From: Micromonospora polyrhachis | GTDB lineage: Bacteria > Actinomycetota > Actinomycetes > Mycobacteriales > Micromonosporaceae | Direction of reading: 5' to 3' | NCBI RefSeq assembly: GCF_014203835.1 | Contig: NZ_JACHJW010000001.1 | Coordinates: forward strand, 4,972,501-5,036,500 | DNA length: 64,000 nt | Part shown: one piece after another, positions 7,121 to 15,614 of the stretch | How positions within the stretch are numbered: the stretch's first letter is position 1 | Layout: every line of letters starts with the position of its first letter | The notes under the pieces: model-generated | Database searches by the model: none | What the model was told of the DNA's origin: nothing | The model's input: the letters and a program-made list of their open reading frames with translations, nothing else | Made by a program: the position numbers and the translations under genes

Positions 7121-8658
7121 CCGAGGTCGTGCTACGGCTCACCGACGTGGTCAAGACCTTCCCCGGCGTACGGGCCCTGGACGGGGTACGGCTGGAGGTG
7201 CGCGCCGGTGAGGTGCACTGCCTACTGGGCCAGAACGGTGCCGGCAAGTCGACTCTGATCAAGGTGCTCTCCGGGGCGCACCGACCCGACTCGGGGCAGG
7301 TCGAATGGCTCGGACAGCCGGCCACCTTCGCCAATCCGCAGGCCGCGATGAAGGCCGGTATCGCCACCATCTATCAGGAACTCGACCTGGTCGAGGACCT
7401 GTCGGTGGCCGAGAACGCCTTCCTCGGTCACGAACCCCGCCGGTTCGGTTTCGTCCGCCGGGGGCAGATCGTCCGGCGTACCCGGGAGATCCTCGGCCGG
7501 CTCGGGCACGCGGAGATCCCGCCCCGGCGGATGGTCCGGGCGTTGCCCGCCGCCGGCAAGCAGATCGTCAGCATGGTCCGGGCGCTGTCCCACGAGGCCC
7601 GACTGATCGTGATGGACGAGCCCAGTGCGGTGCTCGCCCACGACGAGGTGGGCAACCTGTTCCGGATCATCCGGGAGCTGACCGCCCAGGGGATCGCGGT
7701 CATCTACATCTCGCATCGGCTGGAGGAGATCCGCGAGATCGGCGACCGGGTCACCGTACTCAAGGACGGTCGGACCACGGCGGCCAACCTCTCCGCCCGG
7801 GACACCCCGACCCGCGACCTGGTCAGCCGGATGACCGGCCGCACCATCGAGTACGTCTTCCCGGACCGGCCGCAGGCCGAGCCGGAGCGACCCGGAACCG
7901 AGCCGGAGCACGCGGAGTTGCTGCGGGTCGACCGGCTCGGGCGGGTGGGCGAGTTCGCCGACGTCTCGCTCAGCGTCGGTCGGGGGGAGATCGTCGGTAT
8001 CGCCGGGCTGGTCGGCTCCGGCCGGTCCGAACTGCTGGAAACCATCTACGGTGCCCGCCGGGCGGAGACCGGCACGGTACGGATGGCCGGTCGGACGGTG
8101 CGCCCCGGCAGCGTACGGGCGGCGGTGCGGGCCGGTATCGGCATGGCCCCGGAGGAACGTAAGAGCCAGGCGCTGCTGCTCGGTGAGCCGATCTACCGCA
8201 ACGTCACCCTGGCCACGTTCAGCCGCTATGCCCGACTCGGGTTCACCGACGCGGGCCGGGAACGGGCCGAGGCCGACCGGATTGCCCAGACCCTGGAGTT
8301 GCGCCCCCGGGACGTACGCCGGCCGGTGCGCACCCTCTCCGGCGGCAACCAGCAGAAGGTGGTGGTCGGCCGGTGGCTGCTCGGTGACACCCGCCTGCTG
8401 CTGCTCGACGAGCCGACCCGGGGGGTGGACGTCGGCGCGCGGGCCGAGTTGTACCGGGTGGTCCGGGCGCTCGCCGCCCGTGGCGTGGGGGTCCTGTTGG
8501 TCTCCAGTGAGGTGCCGGAGGTGCTCGGCCTGGCCGACCGGGTGCTGGTCATGCGGGAGGGCCGCGTCGTCCACCAGGCACCGGCCGGGCAGCTCGACGA
8601 GGCCACCGTCCTCGATCTCGTGATGGCGGGTTCGCTGATGGAAGGAGCGGCAGGATGA
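7117..8658 (+). CDS. Sugar ABC transporter ATP-binding protein (RbsA/MglA type, two NBDs)
   Basis: The 513-residue protein has two nucleotide-binding domains. The first has Walker A GQNGAGKST near residue 38 and Walker B LIVMDEPSAVL near 168, with a degenerate signature. The second has the altered Walker A GLVGSGRSE near 300, signature LSGGNQQKVVVGR near 408 and Walker B LLLLDEPTRGVDVGA near 428. A weak second P-loop is normal for the CUT2 class that imports ribose, xylose, galactose or inositol. GTG overlaps the ROK stop by four bases and the 3' end overlaps the permease by four bases. Confidence 0.95.
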   Translation: MTEVVLRLTDVVKTFPGVRALDGVRLEVRAGEVHCLLGQNGAGKSTLIKVLSGAHRPDSGQVEWLGQPATFANPQAAMKAGIATIYQELDLVEDLSVAENAFLGHEPRRFGFVRRGQIVRRTREILGRLGHAEIPPRRMVRALPAAGKQIVSMVRALSHEARLIVMDEPSAVLAHDEVGNLFRIIRELTAQGIAVIYISHRLEEIREIGDRVTVLKDGRTTAANLSARDTPTRDLVSRMTGRTIEYVFPDRPQAEPERPGTEPEHAELLRVDRLGRVGEFADVSLSVGRGEIVGIAGLVGSGRSELLETIYGARRAETGTVRMAGRTVRPGSVRAAVRAGIGMAPEERKSQALLLGEPIYRNVTLATFSRYARLGFTDAGRERAEADRIAQTLELRPRDVRRPVRTLSGGNQQKVVVGRWLLGDTRLLLLDEPTRGVDVGARAELYRVVRALAARGVGVLLVSSEVPEVLGLADRVLVMREGRVVHQAPAGQLDEATVLDLVMAGSLMEGAAG

Positions 8659-9725
8659 CCGACAGCACCGCGACCGCCGTACGGAAGACCCCGGCGCAGC
8701 CCGACCCCGAGGCCGGTACGTCCTGGTGGCGCGGGGACGGCAGCGAGTCGGTACGGCGCAACTTGGGTCTGCTCGGGGTGCTGGTCGCACTGGTCGTCAT
8801 CGGCATCGTCACCCGACCGGACCTCTACGGCGACTCGCGCTGGGTCAGCGACAACATCTTCGCCATCCTCAAGCTCGCCTCGGTGATCGGGGTGGTCACC
8901 GTCGGCATGACCTTCGTGATCATCGGGGGTGGGATCGACCTGTCGGTGGGTGCGATCGTGGCGCTGGCCGGCGTCTGGTCCACCACGCTCGCCACCCAGA
9001 GCTTCGGTGCCGGCGGCATGATCTTCACCGCGCTCACTGTCGGCGTCGGGGTCGGACTGGTCAACGGCCTACTCATCTCGTACGGCCGGCTGGTGCCGTT
9101 CATCGCGACCCTGGCGATGCTGGTCGCCGCCCGCGGCCTGGCGGCGGAGATCTCCAACAAGCAGACCCAGGTCTCGGCCAACGACACCATCAACGGCATC
9201 GCCAGCACCGAACTGCTGGGCATCCCGATGCTGGTCTACCTCCTCGCCGTGGTGGTTGTCACCGGCTGGGTGCTGCTCAACCGCACCACCTTCGGTCGCC
9301 GTACGGTGGCCGTGGGCGGTAACCCGGAGGCGGCCCGGCTCGCCGGGATCAACGTCAAACTCCACACCATGCTGCTCTACGCGCTCTCCGGGCTCTGCGG
9401 TGGCATCGCCGCCATCATGCTGACCGCGCAGGCCAACTCCGCCCAGGCGGCGATGGCCAACCTCTACGAACTGGACGCGATCGCCGCCGCCATCATCGGC
9501 GGAACCCTGCTCAGCGGCGGTCGGGGCACCATCGTCGGATCGTTGCTCGGCGTGATCATCTTTGCGACGATCACCAACCTGTTCGCCATCAACGACCTGT
9601 CCGTAGAGGCGCAGAACATGGTCAAGGGCGGCATCATCGTGGTCGCCGTACTGGTCCAGCAGTTCCGGTTCAAGTCTCTGACCCAGCTTCTCCATCGCAA
9701 CAACAAGGTCACCACCACGACCTGA
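8655..9725 (+). CDS. Sugar ABC transporter permease (RbsC type)
   Basis: A 356-residue CUT2 permease with about ten membrane helices. It contains GMTFVIIGGGIDLSVGAIVALAG, the hallmark of RbsC/XylH/IatP-type proteins, and VGGNPEAARLAGINV followed by YALSGLCGGIAAI, the cytoplasmic coupling region. The N-terminal 35 residues are a hydrophilic extension. It is translated through an ATGA overlap with the ATPase gene. The permease would homodimerise and pair with the double ATPase and the lipoprotein encoded next. Confidence 0.95.
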   Translation: MTDSTATAVRKTPAQPDPEAGTSWWRGDGSESVRRNLGLLGVLVALVVIGIVTRPDLYGDSRWVSDNIFAILKLASVIGVVTVGMTFVIIGGGIDLSVGAIVALAGVWSTTLATQSFGAGGMIFTALTVGVGVGLVNGLLISYGRLVPFIATLAMLVAARGLAAEISNKQTQVSANDTINGIASTELLGIPMLVYLLAVVVVTGWVLLNRTTFGRRTVAVGGNPEAARLAGINVKLHTMLLYALSGLCGGIAAIMLTAQANSAQAAMANLYELDAIAAAIIGGTLLSGGRGTIVGSLLGVIIFATITNLFAINDLSVEAQNMVKGGIIVVAVLVQQFRFKSLTQLLHRNNKVTTTT

Positions 9726-9817
9726 ACCAGCACCACCGCACCTGGTGACGCCCGGTTGGGCGCTCGCCCGATCCCGCACGCCCGCATACCCCTAACAGCA
9801 CACCTCAGGAGGTTGTC

Positions 9818-10873
9818 ATGACCCAGCACAGACGCGATCTGTCGCGCCGCCGGCTGCTGCTCGGCGGAGCCGCGATCGGGGCCGGCACCCTGCTCACCGC
9901 GTGCACCAGCAACGAGGCCGAGCCGACCGCGGCGCAGACCAAGGCCGGCGATGCCGGCGGTGGCAACAGCGCCCCCGGCAAGAAGGTCACCATCGGCTTC
10001 TCCGCGCCCGCCGCCGACCACGGCTGGATGGCCGCGATCACCAGCAATGCCAAGGCGCAGGCCGCGGCGTACTCCGACGTGGAGCTGAAGTCGGTCGAGG
10101 CCGGTGCCGACGCCGCCACCCAGCGGGCCGCGCTGGCCACCCTGCTGTCCCAGAAGCCGGACGTCATCGTCCTGCTGCCACACGACGGCAAGGAACTCAA
10201 CGCGTTCGGCCTGGAAGCGATGAAGGCCGGCGTCCCGGTGGTCAACCTCGACCGGGCGTTCCCGGACGCGCTTGCCTACCGCACCCAGATCAAGGGCGAC
10301 AACTACGGCATGGGTGTCTCCGCTGGCCGCTACATCGGGGAACAGATGAAGGCCAAGGGCGTGACCAACCCGATCATCGGGGAGATCGCCGGCATCGACG
10401 CGCTGGAGCTGACCCAGGAGCGGTCAGCCGGTTTCCGGGACGAACTGGCCGTGTACGGCTTCAAGGTGGCCAACCGGCGGGCCGCCGAGTTCACCGCCGA
10501 CACCGGCCAGCGCGAGGCGGCGCAGCTGCTCCAGGCACTGCCGAAGCTGGACGCGCTGTGGAACCACGACGACGACCAGGGCATCGGTGTGCTGGCCGCG
10601 ATCAAACAGGCGAACCGCACCGAGTTCATCATGGTCGGTGGCGCAGGCGCCAAGGCCGCGATCGAGGCGATCCAGGCCGACAACAGCGTCCTGAAGGCGA
10701 CGGTCACCTACAGCCCGTCGATGGCCTCCTCGGCGATCTCGCTGGCCCGTCTGATCGGACAGAACAAGGGCATGTCCGACCTGGTGGAACTCCAGGTACC
10801 GAAGGAGATCACCCTCACTTCGGAGACCATCACCAAGGAGAACGCGAGCGCCTACCTCAAGCTCGGGTTCTGA
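9818..10873 (+). CDS. Sugar ABC transporter substrate-binding lipoprotein, Tat-exported
   Basis: A 351-residue periplasmic-binding protein of the RbsB type. The signal peptide has a Tat motif (SRRRLLLG) and a lipobox ending LLTAC, so it is exported folded and lipid-anchored. The mature part has KKVTIGFSAPAADHGWMAAI, then VIVLLPHDGKELN and VPVVNLDRAFPDA, with the hinge segment LWNHDDDQGIGVLAAIKQ near residue 247. AGGAGG precedes the ATG. The ligand cannot be read from the sequence; pentose, hexose and inositol are all possible. Confidence 0.93.
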   Translation: MTQHRRDLSRRRLLLGGAAIGAGTLLTACTSNEAEPTAAQTKAGDAGGGNSAPGKKVTIGFSAPAADHGWMAAITSNAKAQAAAYSDVELKSVEAGADAATQRAALATLLSQKPDVIVLLPHDGKELNAFGLEAMKAGVPVVNLDRAFPDALAYRTQIKGDNYGMGVSAGRYIGEQMKAKGVTNPIIGEIAGIDALELTQERSAGFRDELAVYGFKVANRRAAEFTADTGQREAAQLLQALPKLDALWNHDDDQGIGVLAAIKQANRTEFIMVGGAGAKAAIEAIQADNSVLKATVTYSPSMASSAISLARLIGQNKGMSDLVELQVPKEITLTSETITKENASAYLKLGF

Positions 10874-10893
10874 CGTACGGGGGGAGACCCACC

Positions 10894-12066
10894 TTGTCCA
10901 CTGTAGATCAAGAGCTGCGGGTCGGCCTGGTCGGCTACGCGTTCATGGGTGCCGCGCACTCGCAGGCGTGGCGGACCGTGAACCGGGTCTACGACCTGCC
11001 GGTGCGAGCCCGGATGGCCCTCGTCTGCGGTCGGGACGCGGCGAAGGTGGCCGACGCCGCCGACCGACTCGGCTGGGACGGGTACACCACCGACTGGCGT
11101 GACCTGGTCGGCCGGGACGACATCGACGTCGTCGACGTCTGCACCCCCGGCGACAGCCATGCCGAGATCGCGATCGCGGCCCTGACGGCGGGCAAGCACG
11201 TCCTGTGCGAGAAGCCGCTGGCGAACACGGTCGCCGAGGCCCGAGCCATGGCCGCCGCCGCGACCACGGCCCAGGCGGCAGGGGTACGGTCCATGTGCGG
11301 GTTCAACTACCGCCGGGTGCCCGCGGTCACCATGATGCGTGACCTGGTCGCCGCCGGCCGGCTCGGGGTGATCCGGCACGTCCGGGCGGCCTACCTGCAG
11401 GACTGGATCGTCGACCCGCAGTATCCGCTGGTCTGGCGACTACAGAAGGACCGGGCGGGCTCCGGCGCGCTGGGCGACATCGGTGCGCACATCATCGACC
11501 TGACCCAGTTCGTCACCGGCCAGCGGATCACCGGTGTCAGCGCGATCACCGAGACCTTCGTCAAGGAACGACCGCTGCCGGACATGGTGACGACCGGGCT
11601 GGTCACCGTGGACGACGCCGCCGTCTTCGTCGCCCGGCTCGACGGCGGAGCGCTGGCCACGTACGAGGCCAGTCGGTTCGCCACCGGACGCAAGAACGCG
11701 CTCCGGGTCGAGATCAACGGATCTCTCGGTTCGCTCGTCTTCGACCTGGAACGCCTCAACGAGCTGGAGTTCCACGACGCCTCGGCACCCAGCACCGAGC
11801 AGGGATTCAACCGGATCCTGGTCACCGAATCCGACCACCCGTACCTGTCGGCATGGTGGCCGCCGGGGCACATCATCGGCTACGAGCACTCGTTCACCCA
11901 CCAGATGCGTGACTTCCTGGCGGCGATCGCCACCGGGACCGACCCGGCCCCTTCCTTCGCCGACGCGCTCCAGGTGCAACTGGTGCTGGACGCCGTCGAA
12001 CGCTCCGCCGCCCTCGGCTCGTCATGGGCGGAGGTGGAACCGGCCCTCACCACGGTGGCTGCATGA
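10894..12066 (+). CDS. Gfo/Idh/MocA-family NAD(P)-dependent sugar dehydrogenase
   Basis: The 390-residue protein has an N-terminal Rossmann fold (LRVGLVGYAFMGAAHSQAW), the conserved HVLCEKPLANTVAEA segment carrying the EKP motif near residue 105, and a C-terminal alpha/beta domain with GALGDIGAHIIDLTQFVTG (D and H of the active-site loop near 195-200). TTG at 10894 after GGGGGGAGA is chosen as the start; the frame stays open further upstream but that part lies inside the binding-protein gene. It is the last gene of the ROK/ABC operon and probably oxidises the imported sugar or cyclitol, inositol 2-dehydrogenase being one family member. Confidence 0.9.
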   Translation: MSTVDQELRVGLVGYAFMGAAHSQAWRTVNRVYDLPVRARMALVCGRDAAKVADAADRLGWDGYTTDWRDLVGRDDIDVVDVCTPGDSHAEIAIAALTAGKHVLCEKPLANTVAEARAMAAAATTAQAAGVRSMCGFNYRRVPAVTMMRDLVAAGRLGVIRHVRAAYLQDWIVDPQYPLVWRLQKDRAGSGALGDIGAHIIDLTQFVTGQRITGVSAITETFVKERPLPDMVTTGLVTVDDAAVFVARLDGGALATYEASRFATGRKNALRVEINGSLGSLVFDLERLNELEFHDASAPSTEQGFNRILVTESDHPYLSAWWPPGHIIGYEHSFTHQMRDFLAAIATGTDPAPSFADALQVQLVLDAVERSAALGSSWAEVEPALTTVAA

Positions 12067-12097
12067 CCATCCAGGACGCGAAACCATCCAGGACGCG
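12066..12097. repeat. 15-base direct repeat immediately after the dehydrogenase stop
   Basis: ACCATCCAGGACGCG occurs at 12066-12080 and again at 12083-12097. The first copy begins on the last base of the TGA stop. An ATG overlaps that stop and opens a 67-codon frame without family likeness, so a truncated downstream gene cannot be excluded. Confidence 0.7.
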
Positions 12098-12284
12098 GGG
12101 GAGGCGAGGCCGGAACGCCGGTCGACCTCGTCTGCCGGCCCCGTCCGTTCGTACCGGTAGGCACTCCCGGGACGGTATCGACGCCGCCGACGTCGGCGCT
12201 GGTCCCAGGCTTGCCGTATCGGACGCGTGGACGGACGGGGCGCCACCGTACCCGGAACGCGGCTAACTTCATACCTGTTCGGCG

Positions 12285-12317
12285 GTGCGGGCGATGCCCC
12301 CATCGGGTGCCCCGCAC
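12285..12317 (+). promoter_or_regulatory. Two-tier leader hairpin abutting the Shine-Dalgarno of the inositol-phosphate synthase gene
   Basis: Outer arms GTGCGGG (12285-12291) and CCCGCAC (12311-12317) enclose inner arms CGATG and CATCG around a CCCC loop. GGTGC bulges on the right side. The ribosome binding site GAGGAGGGAG begins on the next base and ATG is at 12333. The structure could modulate initiation of the first gene of the ebo-like cluster; it matches no riboswitch class that can be recognised by eye. Confidence 0.4.
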
Positions 12318-12332
12318 GAGGAGGGAGCACAC

Positions 12333-13631
12333 ATGCGTACGGGTGTCTGGCTGGTGGGGGCGCGTGGCTCGGTGGCGACCACCAGCATCGTCGGAGCGCT
12401 CGCCCTGCGGGCCGGGCTGGCCGAGCCGACCGGCTGTGTCACCGAGCTGCCCGCGCTGCGGAGCGCGGCCCTGCCTGCCCTCGGCGACCTGGTCTTCGGT
12501 GGGCACGACGTGGTGGCGACTCCGCTGGTGAAGAAGGCGGAGGCACTGGCCGCGGCCGGAGTGTTGCCGCCCCGACTGGTGACCGCGCTCGCCGAGGAAC
12601 TGGCCGGGGTGGAGCGCGAGGTCCGGCCGGTGCCCACCGGCGGCCGGCAGGCCGGCACGATCGCCGCTATCACCGCCGACCTGACCGGATTCCGGGCGCG
12701 GCACGGTCTGGACCGGGTCGTGATGGTCAACGTCTCCACCACCGAACCGGTGCCGCCCACGCACCCGGGGCACGCCGATCTGGCTACGCTGACCGCCGTG
12801 CTGGAGGCCGGGCAGGCGGTGCTTCCGCCCAGTGCCGGGTACGCCTTCGCCGCCTTCACCGCCGGATGCGCCTACGTGGACTTCACGCCGTCGACCGGGG
12901 CGCGGCTGCCGGCGCTGGCCGAGTTGGCCGCTCGCGAGCGGCTGCCGTACGCCGGCCACGACGGCAAGACCGGCGAGACCCTGGTCAAGTCGGTGCTGGC
13001 ACCGATGTTCGCCATGCGAAACCTGCGGGTCCGCACCTGGTCGGGGGTGAACCTGCTCGGCGGCGGGGACGGCGCCAACCTGGCCGAGCCGGCGGCCAAC
13101 GCGGCAAAGGCAGCCAGCAAACAGCGGGTCCTCGGCGAGACGTTGGGCTACGTTCCGCAGGGCACCACCCGGATCGAGTACGTCGAGGACATCGGCGACT
13201 TCAAGACCGCCTGGGACCTGGTCACCTTCTCCGGTTTCCTGGGCATCCCGATGCGGATGGAGTTCACCTGGCACGGCTGTGATTCGGCGCTGGCCGCGCC
13301 GCTGGTGCTCGACCTGGCCCGGCTCACCGCCGCAGCACATGTGGCTGGTCGTACTGGCCCGCTGACCGAGTTGGGCTTCTTCTTCAAGGATCCGCTCGGT
13401 TCGGTGGCGGATTCCGGGGCCACCGCCGAAACGGAGGGCTTCGGGGGCGTCGCCGAAACCGGCGGCGGACACGCGCTGGCCGAGCAGTGGGCCGCGTTGC
13501 GTGGACTGGTCCGACGACTTGACGCCACCGTCGGTCGGGACGGTACGGGCCACACCGGAGATGCCTGCGGACGGGATGAAGCTGGCGATGCCGTCGGACG
13601 GGATGGAGCCGGCGATGCCATCGCTGCGTGA
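12333..13631 (+). CDS. Inositol-1-phosphate synthase family protein, first gene of an ebo-like cluster
   Basis: A 432-residue myo-inositol-1-phosphate synthase homologue. It starts MRTGVWLVGARGSVATTSIV, the NAD-binding loop. VVMVNVSTTEPVPP and the catalytic region YAGHDGKTGETLVKSVL, then FAMRNLRVRTWSGVNLLGGG and AANAAKAASKQRV, follow the family order. The enzyme would turn glucose 6-phosphate into inositol 1-phosphate through internal oxidation and reduction by bound NAD. An upstream frame exists but AGGAGGGAG selects ATG at 12333. The C-terminus is a tandem-repeat tail that overlaps the next gene. It occupies the place of EboD, the dehydroquinate-synthase-like cyclase of other ebo clusters. 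Confidence 0.88.
   Translation: MRTGVWLVGARGSVATTSIVGALALRAGLAEPTGCVTELPALRSAALPALGDLVFGGHDVVATPLVKKAEALAAAGVLPPRLVTALAEELAGVEREVRPVPTGGRQAGTIAAITADLTGFRARHGLDRVVMVNVSTTEPVPPTHPGHADLATLTAVLEAGQAVLPPSAGYAFAAFTAGCAYVDFTPSTGARLPALAELAARERLPYAGHDGKTGETLVKSVLAPMFAMRNLRVRTWSGVNLLGGGDGANLAEPAANAAKAASKQRVLGETLGYVPQGTTRIEYVEDIGDFKTAWDLVTFSGFLGIPMRMEFTWHGCDSALAAPLVLDLARLTAAAHVAGRTGPLTELGFFFKDPLGSVADSGATAETEGFGGVAETGGGHALAEQWAALRGLVRRLDATVGRDGTGHTGDACGRDEAGDAVGRDGAGDAIAA
13560..13626 (+). repeat. 27-base tandem repeat at the synthase/UbiA gene overlap
   Basis: The units 13560-13586 and 13587-13613 plus a partial third each contain GATGCC...GGACGGGATG. The array codes for the last residues of the synthase in one frame and offers four closely spaced ATG codons to the prenyltransferase gene in another. 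Confidence 0.8.
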
Positions 13632-14616
13632 CCTTGCCGAACTGGTCCGGGCACCGGCCGCCCTCTCCGTACCCGGGGACGTGCTGGCCGGTGCGGTCGC
13701 CGCCGGATGGGCATACCCGCTTGCCGGTTCCGCAGCCGAGCCGCCAGGCGGGCACCGCCTGGACCGGGCGGCCCGCGCCTCCGGTCTGGCCGGGGCGTCG
13801 GTGCTGCTCTACTGGGCCGGCATGGCGGCCAACGACTGGGCCGACCGTCGACTCGACGCGCTCGAACGGCCGGAACGGCCCATCCCCAGCGGCCGCGTCC
13901 ACCCGGCGACCGCGTTCGGCCTCTCCGCCGGCCTCACCGTGGCCGGCTTGGCGGCGGCTGGGCTCGCCGGTGGACGCCGGTCGCTGGCCGTGGCCGTGCC
14001 GCTGACCGGTGCGGTGTGGGCGTACGACCTGTGGGCCAAGAAGACAGCGGCCGGTCCAGCGGTGATGGCCGCCTGTCGCGGGCTGGACGTGCTGCTCGGC
14101 GCGAGCCTCGGCCAGCCACTGCGGGCCGTACCGGCGGCGGTGACCATAGCCGCCCACACCTACACGGTGACCGCGTTGTCCCGCCGCGAGGTGACCGGTG
14201 CCGACCGGTGGCTGCCGATGGCGACCCTGGCCGGCACGGCGGCGGTGGCCGGGGCAGCAACTGGGCCGGTGGGGGCCGAGACGAGAGTGGCCGCAGCGAG
14301 ATCGGCCGGGATGCGAGCGGTTGGGTCGGGGGCAGCGGGGGCCGGTCGAATCCGTCGTACCCGGCGCGACTGGCGAGGGCTGGTGCCAGCCGTACTGGCC
14401 GCCGGCTACCTCGCCCGCTACGGCCGGGCGCAGGCGCGGGCGATGGCCACCCCGGACGCGGCCCGAATCCGGACTGCGGTGGGGGCCGGCATCACCGGGC
14501 TGCCCGCCTTGCAGGGCGCGCTGATCGCCCGGGCGGGCGCGCCGCTGCTGGGGATGGTGGTGGCCGCCGCCGCACCGGTGGGGCGGCGGCTGGCCCGCTG
14601 GATGTCGCCTACCTGA
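13615..14616 (+). CDS. eboC: UbiA-family prenyltransferase, EboC-like
   Basis: A membrane prenyltransferase of about 333 residues and roughly eight helices. The first Asp-rich motif is NDWADRRLDALERPERP with PSGR (NDxxDxxxD), and the second region is YDLWAKKTAAGPAVMAACRG followed by LDVLLG. These bind the prenyl diphosphate through magnesium. Starts at 13561, 13576, 13588, 13603 and 13615 are all possible because of the tandem repeat; the last matches where homology to UbiA proteins begins. The neighbourhood (EboA, EboB, EboE, EboF) identifies it as EboC-like rather than a quinone enzyme. The acceptor is probably the cyclitol phosphate made by the preceding gene. Confidence 0.85.
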   Translation: MPSLRDLAELVRAPAALSVPGDVLAGAVAAGWAYPLAGSAAEPPGGHRLDRAARASGLAGASVLLYWAGMAANDWADRRLDALERPERPIPSGRVHPATAFGLSAGLTVAGLAAAGLAGGRRSLAVAVPLTGAVWAYDLWAKKTAAGPAVMAACRGLDVLLGASLGQPLRAVPAAVTIAAHTYTVTALSRREVTGADRWLPMATLAGTAAVAGAATGPVGAETRVAAARSAGMRAVGSGAAGAGRIRRTRRDWRGLVPAVLAAGYLARYGRAQARAMATPDAARIRTAVGAGITGLPALQGALIARAGAPLLGMVVAAAAPVGRRLARWMSPT

Positions 14617-14720
14617 TCCTCGACCTATCGAGGGCTACCGCTTTGATCAAGAACGTGGCAGTCTAGGCAAGAATATCGGGGAATGCGAATTCATCGTTTA
14701 TCCCACGGTGGAGGTGGCCG

Positions 14721-15614
14721 GTGACGAACATCCCCCGGTTCGGGTACGGCACGAACGGATTCGCCAACCACCGGCTGGACGACGCGTTGGCGGTGCTGGC
14801 CGACCTTGGCTACCAGGGGATCGCGCTGACCCTCGACCACGACCATCTCGACCCCTACGAACCGGACCTCGCCGCCCGGGTGACCGCCGTGGGCCGACGC
14901 CTCGCCGACCTCGACCTCGGGCTGGTGATCGAGACCGGGGCCCGCTACCTGCTCGACCCGTGGCGTAAGCACTCGCCCACCCTGCTCGACGACGATCCGG
15001 CCCGCCGGGTCGACTTCCTCCGCCGGGCGGTGGCGATCGGGGCCGACCTCGGGGCCGAGGCGATCTCCTTCTGGGCCGGCATACGGCCGCCACACGTCGA
15101 CGAGGCCACCGCCTGGGACCGGCTGGTCGCCGGCTGCGCCGAGGTGCTGGCGGTGGCCGACCGGGCCGGGGCCACCCTCGGCTTCGAGCCGGAACCGGGC
15201 ATGCTGGTGCCGGACATCGCCGGCTGGCAGCGGCTGCACGCCGCCCTCGGCGCGCCGTGCAACCTTGGCATCACCCTCGACATCGGGCACTGCCGGTGCC
15301 TGGAGCCACAGCCGGTCCCGGACTGCGTCAGGCAGGTCGCCCCCTATCTGGTCAACGTGCAGATCGAGGACATGCGTCGGGGCGTACACGAGCATCTCGA
15401 ATTCGGCGACGGGGAGATCGACTTCCCGCCGGTGCTGCGGGCCCTGGCCGACGCCGACTACCGAGGGCTGATCGCCGTCGAGCTGCCCCGGCACTCCCAC
15501 GCCGCCCCGGCTGTCGCCCGACGCTCGCTGGACTTCCTCCGTGCCGCCGCCGACCGGGCCGGCACGAACCCCACCGTGGCCACCACCGTGGCTCCCGCCG
15601 GGAAGGAGCGCTGA
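14721..15614 (+). CDS. Sugar phosphate isomerase/epimerase-like TIM barrel
   Basis: A 297-residue xylose-isomerase-like (AP endonuclease family 2) barrel, starting GTG after GGAGGTGGCC. Putative metal ligands lie in GFEPEPGMLV, LGITLDIGHC, NVQIEDM with the nearby HEHLEF, and IAVELPRHSH. Enzymes of this fold isomerise or epimerise sugars, cyclitols and keto acids. A 104-base gap separates it from the UbiA gene, the only gap in the cluster. It contains TTGATC and a TAGGCA box 15 bases apart, so an internal promoter is possible. Its stop overlaps the EboA start (TGATG). Confidence 0.85.
   Translation: MTNIPRFGYGTNGFANHRLDDALAVLADLGYQGIALTLDHDHLDPYEPDLAARVTAVGRRLADLDLGLVIETGARYLLDPWRKHSPTLLDDDPARRVDFLRRAVAIGADLGAEAISFWAGIRPPHVDEATAWDRLVAGCAEVLAVADRAGATLGFEPEPGMLVPDIAGWQRLHAALGAPCNLGITLDIGHCRCLEPQPVPDCVRQVAPYLVNVQIEDMRRGVHEHLEFGDGEIDFPPVLRALADADYRGLIAVELPRHSHAAPAVARRSLDFLRAAADRAGTNPTVATTVAPAGKER

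Noticed and set aside
9901-10893. A long N-terminal extension of the Gfo/Idh/MocA frame
   Set aside because: It lies inside the binding-protein gene in another frame and is Arg/Gly-rich nonsense; TTG at 10894 follows a good ribosome binding site at the family start.
12063-12266. A 67-codon frame with ATGA coupling to the Gfo/Idh gene
   Set aside because: Good start context but no likeness and Arg/Pro-rich; kept only as a remark with the direct repeat.
11880-13553. A 557-codon minus-strand frame opposite the Gfo/Idh and inositol-phosphate synthase genes
   Set aside because: Composition is typical of a GC shadow (Arg, Gly, His, Pro), with no ribosome binding site and no likeness; the plus-strand genes are clear.
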